From NCBI GenBank assembly GCA_937900675.1, contig CALCEA010000119.1, positions 1 to 19,801 on the forward strand: 19,801 nt of DNA. Direction: 5' to 3'. The notes beneath the pieces were generated by a model. The model did not search any database, had not been told where the DNA came from, and saw only the letters and a list, made by a program, of their open reading frames with translations. A program made the translations under genes and the position numbers. The stretch is from an uncultured Chitinophagaceae bacterium. Its GTDB lineage: Bacteria > Bacteroidota > Bacteroidia > Chitinophagales > Chitinophagaceae. Shown piece by piece: positions 17,401 to 19,801 of the stretch (positions within the stretch are counted from its first letter, which is position 1; the number at the start of each line of letters is the position of its first letter).

Positions 17401-17586
17401 TGCAGCAGCAGCTGTACTAAAACCAACATATTTTAAGAAATCACGACGAGGTGCTTTAGCGCTTAAAAAACCGCTATGATCTTCCACCATTGGAAGTTCA
17501 GTTGAAAACTCGTCTTTAACCTCTTTATTAAAAGCTTCAGATTGATTTAATTCTCCAAAACTTTGCCAGTGCTTTTTTTGCTCCAT
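14428..17586 (-). CDS. actB: Alternative complex III subunit ActB (molybdopterin-oxidoreductase-like domain fused to iron-sulphur domain)
   Basis: The 1052-residue protein joins ActB1 and ActB2 in one chain, as in other ACIII. Near the N-terminus is a Tat-like motif, RRDFLKYVGF (47-56), followed by an Ala-rich stretch and Cys67 in a lipobox-like AASC, so export by Tat with lipid anchoring is possible. Residues about 95-740 resemble a molybdopterin oxidoreductase. In characterised ACIII this domain carries no molybdenum cofactor. The ferredoxin-like domain has cysteine groups starting near residues 785 (CNGCGACVVAC), 843 (CQHCDNAPC), 873 (CIGTRYCANNC), 941 (CSFC) and 969 (CQQSC), which fits four iron-sulphur clusters. 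An Ala/Ser-rich linker precedes KPSTKIEL. The last 25 residues form a Glu/His-rich tail ending KHEAAH. Confidence 0.96.
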   Translation of the reverse strand: MEQKKHWQSFGELNQSEAFNKEVKDEFSTELPMVEDHSGFLSAKAPRRDFLKYVGFSTAAAAVAASCEMPIKKAIPFANKPEDIVPGIADYYATTYVQDGDVVSVIAKVRDGRPIKLEGNDLSPITGGGTSARVQASVLDLYDTARLRFPLIAGKEATFEAIDTAIAGELNGNIVIVTSTVNSPSTKAVVAEFLAKHPGSKHVTYDAVSFSGMLLANEASYGKRVIPSYHFDKAKAIVSLSADFLGTWLSPVEFARQYAVGKKINEKAPAMSKHIHFETVASLTGSNADEKYLCRPSEIGAIALGLLNAVKGAEVTGVDAATKKGIEAAAKALTENKGAAVVVAGSNDVNVQILVNAINDAIGANGTTINFGATVNYRQGIDSEFATLVDEMNAGKVNAVLFYGANPVYTWPAAEAFKSALSKVKTTISFSGKLDETAAVCKYVIPDHHYLESWGDAEPVSGHISFIQPTIAPLFKTRAFQDSLLKWSGNTTEYINYVKNFWSTKLGSENAWNKALQAGVINPETPSIAGASINGAAVAAATSAVAASKPSTKIELALYQKVGIGAGQGAANPWLQELPDPVTRATWDNYIIVSPAMARTLLNIDLNNGGQADAYEVQPPKKVVKLTAGKVSIELPVLIIPGTHPNTVGIAVGYGRIDSLGKSVIGTGKNAFPLANFNGQTVSFDNSNVTLTLTDQTYPVALTQTHFRYDTTQGNRTEVMKELSLASFIAHPTEIREERANEYRGQMAGGDKMTNEEVLANFEKDATIYPVYDRPGIKWGMNVDLNACNGCGACVVACNAENNVAVVGKPEVLRGHEMHWLRIDKYFSGDMDNPNVVFQPLMCQHCDNAPCENVCPVAATNHSSEGLNQMTYNRCIGTRYCANNCPFKVRRFNWADYTGADSFPNNQEGEVNDVVMNMNDDLTRMVLNPDVTVRSRGVIEKCSFCVQRLQAAKLEAKKASRPMIDSDIKVACQQSCPTNAISFGNANDKHSAITMVRAENPNRNFTVLEQLHVLPNVTYLAKVRNAGEAEAHGEKAEAHAETKQLEKHEAAH

Positions 17587-17630
17587 AATAATGTATATAA
17601 AATATTAGGTCTTCTTTTTTGTTGTGGATA

Positions 17631-18890
17631 TTAGTAGTGACATTTTTGACACTCCGTACCACCAATTTTTTCTACAGTGATTCCTTTAGTGCTATCGATT
17701 TTACCACTCTTTAAATCAGCGTGGAATTTCTCGTAGATGCTATAGAAACCATTGTCTTTAAATTGAACTTTAGTTTGTCTGTGACAGTTAACGCACCAAC
17801 CCATACTTAAGTCGTTTTGTTGCTTCACTTCACCCATTTTTTGAATCTCACCATGACATTCTTGACAAGCTACTTGACCAGCGTTCACGTGTTGTGCGTG
17901 GTTAAAGTAAACATGATCAGGTAAGTTGTGAATTCTAACCCACTCAATTGGTTGAGCTTTGCTAGCATCCCATGGTTGACCTTCTGTATATCCAGCGTAC
18001 TTGTATAATTTTTTGATTTCAGCAGTACCATCTACTACATCACCATTCTCTCTTACTAAAGGTTCGCCTTTGTATTCGTTGATAGCCATGTGACAGTTCA
18101 TACAAACATTTACACTTGGTAAAGTTGCTTGCTTGCCTTGGTAAGTACCAATATGACAATACTGACAGTTAATTTGATTCACACCAGCGTGTACTTTGTG
18201 AGAATAATAGATAGGTTGTTCTGGTTGATAATTTTTAGAGCGACCTAAATTCATTGCACCCACTGTAGTCATATAACCACCTGCAATAAATAAAATGATA
18301 GCGATGAAAGCGATGTATGCTTTGTTTCTATAAAAAGGAACAGGCTCAACTGCAGGAATACCTGCTTTATCATCAGATAATTTTTTCAAGTTGCTATTTA
18401 CTTGCAACAAGATTAATGATACAACTGCTAAGATTAATGTAAGGATACCAAACACTAAAGTGCTATCAGATTCACTCTCTGCTGGAGCTGCTGCTCCTGC
18501 TGCACCACCTGCTGGCGCTGCGCCTGCTGCAGGTACTGATTTGATATAAGCTAAGATGGCATCAATGTCTGCATCTGTTAAATTTGGAAACAAGTTCATT
18601 GCTGTCTTGTTGTACTCATTGTACAAGTTGTTAGCATATGGGTCTCCAGTTTTTAAGAATGCAGCAGAGTTTTTGATCCATGCATACAAATTCTTTTTCT
18701 CTGGCCAACGATCTTCTACTCCAGCAAGTGCAGGACCAGTTAATTTTTTATTAACGGCGTGACAAGAGGCACAGTTCTGCGAGAACAATGCTTTACCATC
18801 TTGCGCATTAACTTGATTACCGATAGATGTACTAAGGGTGATAAATAGAAAGATCGAAAGGATCTTTGTTAGGCTTCTTAAAATTGTCAT
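17631..18890 (-). CDS. actA: Alternative complex III subunit ActA (multihaem cytochrome c with extra N-terminal monohaem domain)
   Basis: From ATG 18890 the protein has 419 residues. A signal peptide ends near VNAQ (28). A class I-like monohaem cytochrome domain follows, with CASCH (40-44) and a likely axial Met98 in TAMNLFPN. Then come an Ala/Gly/Pro-rich linker (120-137), a membrane helix (145-163) and a second helix (191-210). The pentahaem domain has CQYCH (242), CMNCH (263), CQECH (342), CVNCH (366) and CQKCH (414, three residues from the C-terminus including Tyr). Six haems are therefore predicted. The described core ActA is pentahaem; the extra domain could carry electrons to CuA, since subunit II has no cytochrome domain. 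A GTG two codons upstream is less likely. It is the first gene of the operon. Confidence 0.95.
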   Translation of the reverse strand: MTILRSLTKILSIFLFITLSTSIGNQVNAQDGKALFSQNCASCHAVNKKLTGPALAGVEDRWPEKKNLYAWIKNSAAFLKTGDPYANNLYNEYNKTAMNLFPNLTDADIDAILAYIKSVPAAGAAPAGGAAGAAAPAESESDSTLVFGILTLILAVVSLILLQVNSNLKKLSDDKAGIPAVEPVPFYRNKAYIAFIAIILFIAGGYMTTVGAMNLGRSKNYQPEQPIYYSHKVHAGVNQINCQYCHIGTYQGKQATLPSVNVCMNCHMAINEYKGEPLVRENGDVVDGTAEIKKLYKYAGYTEGQPWDASKAQPIEWVRIHNLPDHVYFNHAQHVNAGQVACQECHGEIQKMGEVKQQNDLSMGWCVNCHRQTKVQFKDNGFYSIYEKFHADLKSGKIDSTKGITVEKIGGTECQKCHY

Positions 18891-18935
18891 ATACACAAAC
18901 AGTGTCTAGTGTGGAAAAATATCCTTGAACGGGTG

Positions 18936-18969
18936 CAAAATTAACTAAGAAACGCTTTCATAGTAACAA
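18936..18969 (-). promoter_or_regulatory. Putative promoter of the act-cta operon
   Basis: On the minus strand TAATTTTG (18936-18943) matches the Bacteroidota -7 box TAnnTTTG. A TTG (18967-18969) lies 23 bases upstream, at the long end of the normal -33/-7 spacing. The predicted start of transcription leaves a leader of roughly 40 bases before the actA ATG. I see no equally good box inside the operon, where gaps are mostly 3-44 bases. The rest of the 237-base region between actA and purN shows a T-rich run near 18979-18996 and no gene. Confidence 0.45.
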
Positions 18970-19112
18970 TTATTGTAAGTTTTTTTTCTTTTTAAATATT
19001 GAGTTTTAATGTGTTGGGAGGGTTTTGACTGACGAATGTCATAAAAATGTCATTGCTGCTTCAACAGCCGAATAAATTGTGGTTTTGAGGTGGGGGATTT
19101 AGGAAAAAAGGG

Positions 19113-19120
19113 CATCTTTG
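19113..19120 (+). promoter_or_regulatory. Near-match -7 box CATCTTTG of the purN fusion gene
   Basis: CATCTTTG differs from TAnnTTTG at the first base and ends seven bases before ATG 19128, the same placement as the boxes of trmB and the ATL gene. The nearest upstream TTG (19085-19087) is 25 bases away, longer than ideal. Confidence 0.3.
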
Positions 19121-19127
19121 CTGTTCA

Positions 19128-19801
19128 ATGAGCGGAATAAAAAAATTACAAGAAAAATGGGGCTTGGCTCCGGTGCAGTTTTGGCTAGTGATCCTCACTT
19201 TTGCCCTAGGCGGAAGCCTGAGCGGAAGACTTTGTAGCTTTTTGCTAAAAATGGCATTTTCGGAGAAAAATTGGGCATTTTGGCTAGTTTATCCCATAGT
19301 TTTGACCATTTTATGGCCATTTTCGGTACTTTTTGTGAGTTTGCTAACTGGCCAATTTCGCTTTTTTAAGGGGTATTTAGGACGCGTTGGGGCGAAATTA
19401 GTCGGCGGGCTTAAGCCTGTTGCTAGCACAGCGCCTATACATGTAGCCATTTTTGCTTCAGGGGCAGGATCTAATGCTCGAAAAATCATAGAATACTTTG
19501 AAAATCAATCTATTAGTGAGTTCACTTCAAAATCGACACGACCTATTAAAGTATCATTGATTGTTTGTAATGTTCCAACTGCAGGGGTATTGGAGATTGC
19601 CAAAGAAAAAGGGATTCCTACCCTATTAATCAATAAAACAGAATTTGCTGCGAGTGGGTATGTGGAGAGTTTGAAAAACGCCGATATAGACTTTATAGTA
19701 TTAGCAGGATTTTTATGGAAGGTTCCAGAAGTATTAGTGAACGCTTTTCCAAAAGCGATTGTGAATATTCATCCAGCCTTGTTACCAAATTATGGCGGAA
19801 A
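19128..19801 (+). CDS. purN: Membrane-domain (DUF6787-like)-PurN fusion, phosphoribosylglycinamide formyltransferase, C-terminus off the window
   Basis: The frame from ATG 19128 stays open to the right edge (224 residues). Residues 1-92 hold two membrane helices (about 16-40 and 48-73) with FALGGSL (25-31), LWPF (62-65) and GQFRFFKGYL (75-84). These match what I recall of DUF6787, a small membrane family of Bacteroidota. A basic linker leads at about residue 103 into PurN. That part has the phosphate-binding SGAGSN (111-116), VCNVPTAGV (146-154) and the catalytic Asn213/His215 in IVNIHPALLP. PurN transfers a formyl group from 10-formyltetrahydrofolate to GAR in purine synthesis and is normally a soluble protein of about 200 residues. 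No ATG, GTG or TTG occurs in frame between helix 2 and the PurN fold, so the fusion looks real. Membrane location is inferred. Confidence 0.85.
   Translation, partial: MSGIKKLQEKWGLAPVQFWLVILTFALGGSLSGRLCSFLLKMAFSEKNWAFWLVYPIVLTILWPFSVLFVSLLTGQFRFFKGYLGRVGAKLVGGLKPVASTAPIHVAIFASGAGSNARKIIEYFENQSISEFTSKSTRPIKVSLIVCNVPTAGVLEIAKEKGIPTLLINKTEFAASGYVESLKNADIDFIVLAGFLWKVPEVLVNAFPKAIVNIHPALLPNYGG

Noticed and set aside
14428..17586. ActB as an active molybdenum enzyme
   Set aside because: The domain resembles molybdopterin oxidoreductases, but in the ACIII family this domain is known to lack the cofactor, and the act gene context is clear.
19289..19489. Minus-strand 66-codon frame
   Set aside because: It is opposite the membrane domain of the purN fusion and has no recognisable features.
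1..19801. Search for CRISPR arrays, insertion sequences, tRNA/rRNA genes and riboswitches
   Set aside because: By eye I found no spaced repeats, transposase-like frames, terminal inverted repeats or tRNA-like motifs. A tool search could still find small RNAs in the 237-base gap upstream of actA.

Overview
The window is A+T-rich bacterial DNA that looks like Bacteroidota, most probably a Chitinophagaceae-type organism. The pointers are an alternative complex III (act) plus aa3-type oxidase cluster in the gene order typical of that phylum, TAnnTTTG-type -7 promoter boxes very close to start codons, A/T-rich leaders without Shine-Dalgarno sequences, and small families known mainly from Bacteroidota (DUF5522, DUF420, DUF6787). 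There is no rRNA or other strong taxonomic marker, so the family-level assignment is inference.

Layout. Positions 1-818 (minus) hold the N-terminal part of a secreted GH32 fructan/sucrose hydrolase that runs off the left edge. Divergent from it, positions 902-3477 (plus) carry four housekeeping genes: an FAD-dependent DadA-like oxidoreductase, the tRNA m7G46 methyltransferase TrmB, a small Cys-rich DUF5522 protein overlapping trmB, and an alkyltransferase-like (ATL) DNA-repair protein with Ala in place of the methyl-acceptor Cys.

Positions 3487-18890 (minus) form one tightly packed 14-gene operon, read from right to left: actA-actB-actC-actD-actE-actF, then coxB/ctaC, ctaD, ctaB, two subunit-III-type genes, a subunit-IV-type gene, an SCO copper chaperone and a DUF420 protein. 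Together they encode a full quinol-to-oxygen branch. ActC/ActF and the ActB iron-sulphur chain pass quinol electrons to the haems of ActA and ActE. Subunit II (CuA) and subunit I (haem a, haem a3/CuB) then reduce oxygen. CtaB makes haem O, the precursor of haem A, and SCO serves copper delivery. No separate cytochrome c gene is present; an extra monohaem domain on ActA may fill that role.

Positions 19128-19801 (plus) hold the start of a purN gene (GAR transformylase). Its reading frame begins with a two-helix membrane domain resembling DUF6787, so the purine enzyme appears to be membrane-anchored. I consider this the most unusual item in the window. Other points of interest are the Ala-type ATL protein, an EF-hand-like loop in the DUF420 protein, an extra C-terminal membrane helix on SCO, shared His-rich tails on several respiratory subunits, and start codons only a few bases after the -7 boxes. 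I saw no mobile elements, CRISPR arrays, tRNAs or rRNAs.
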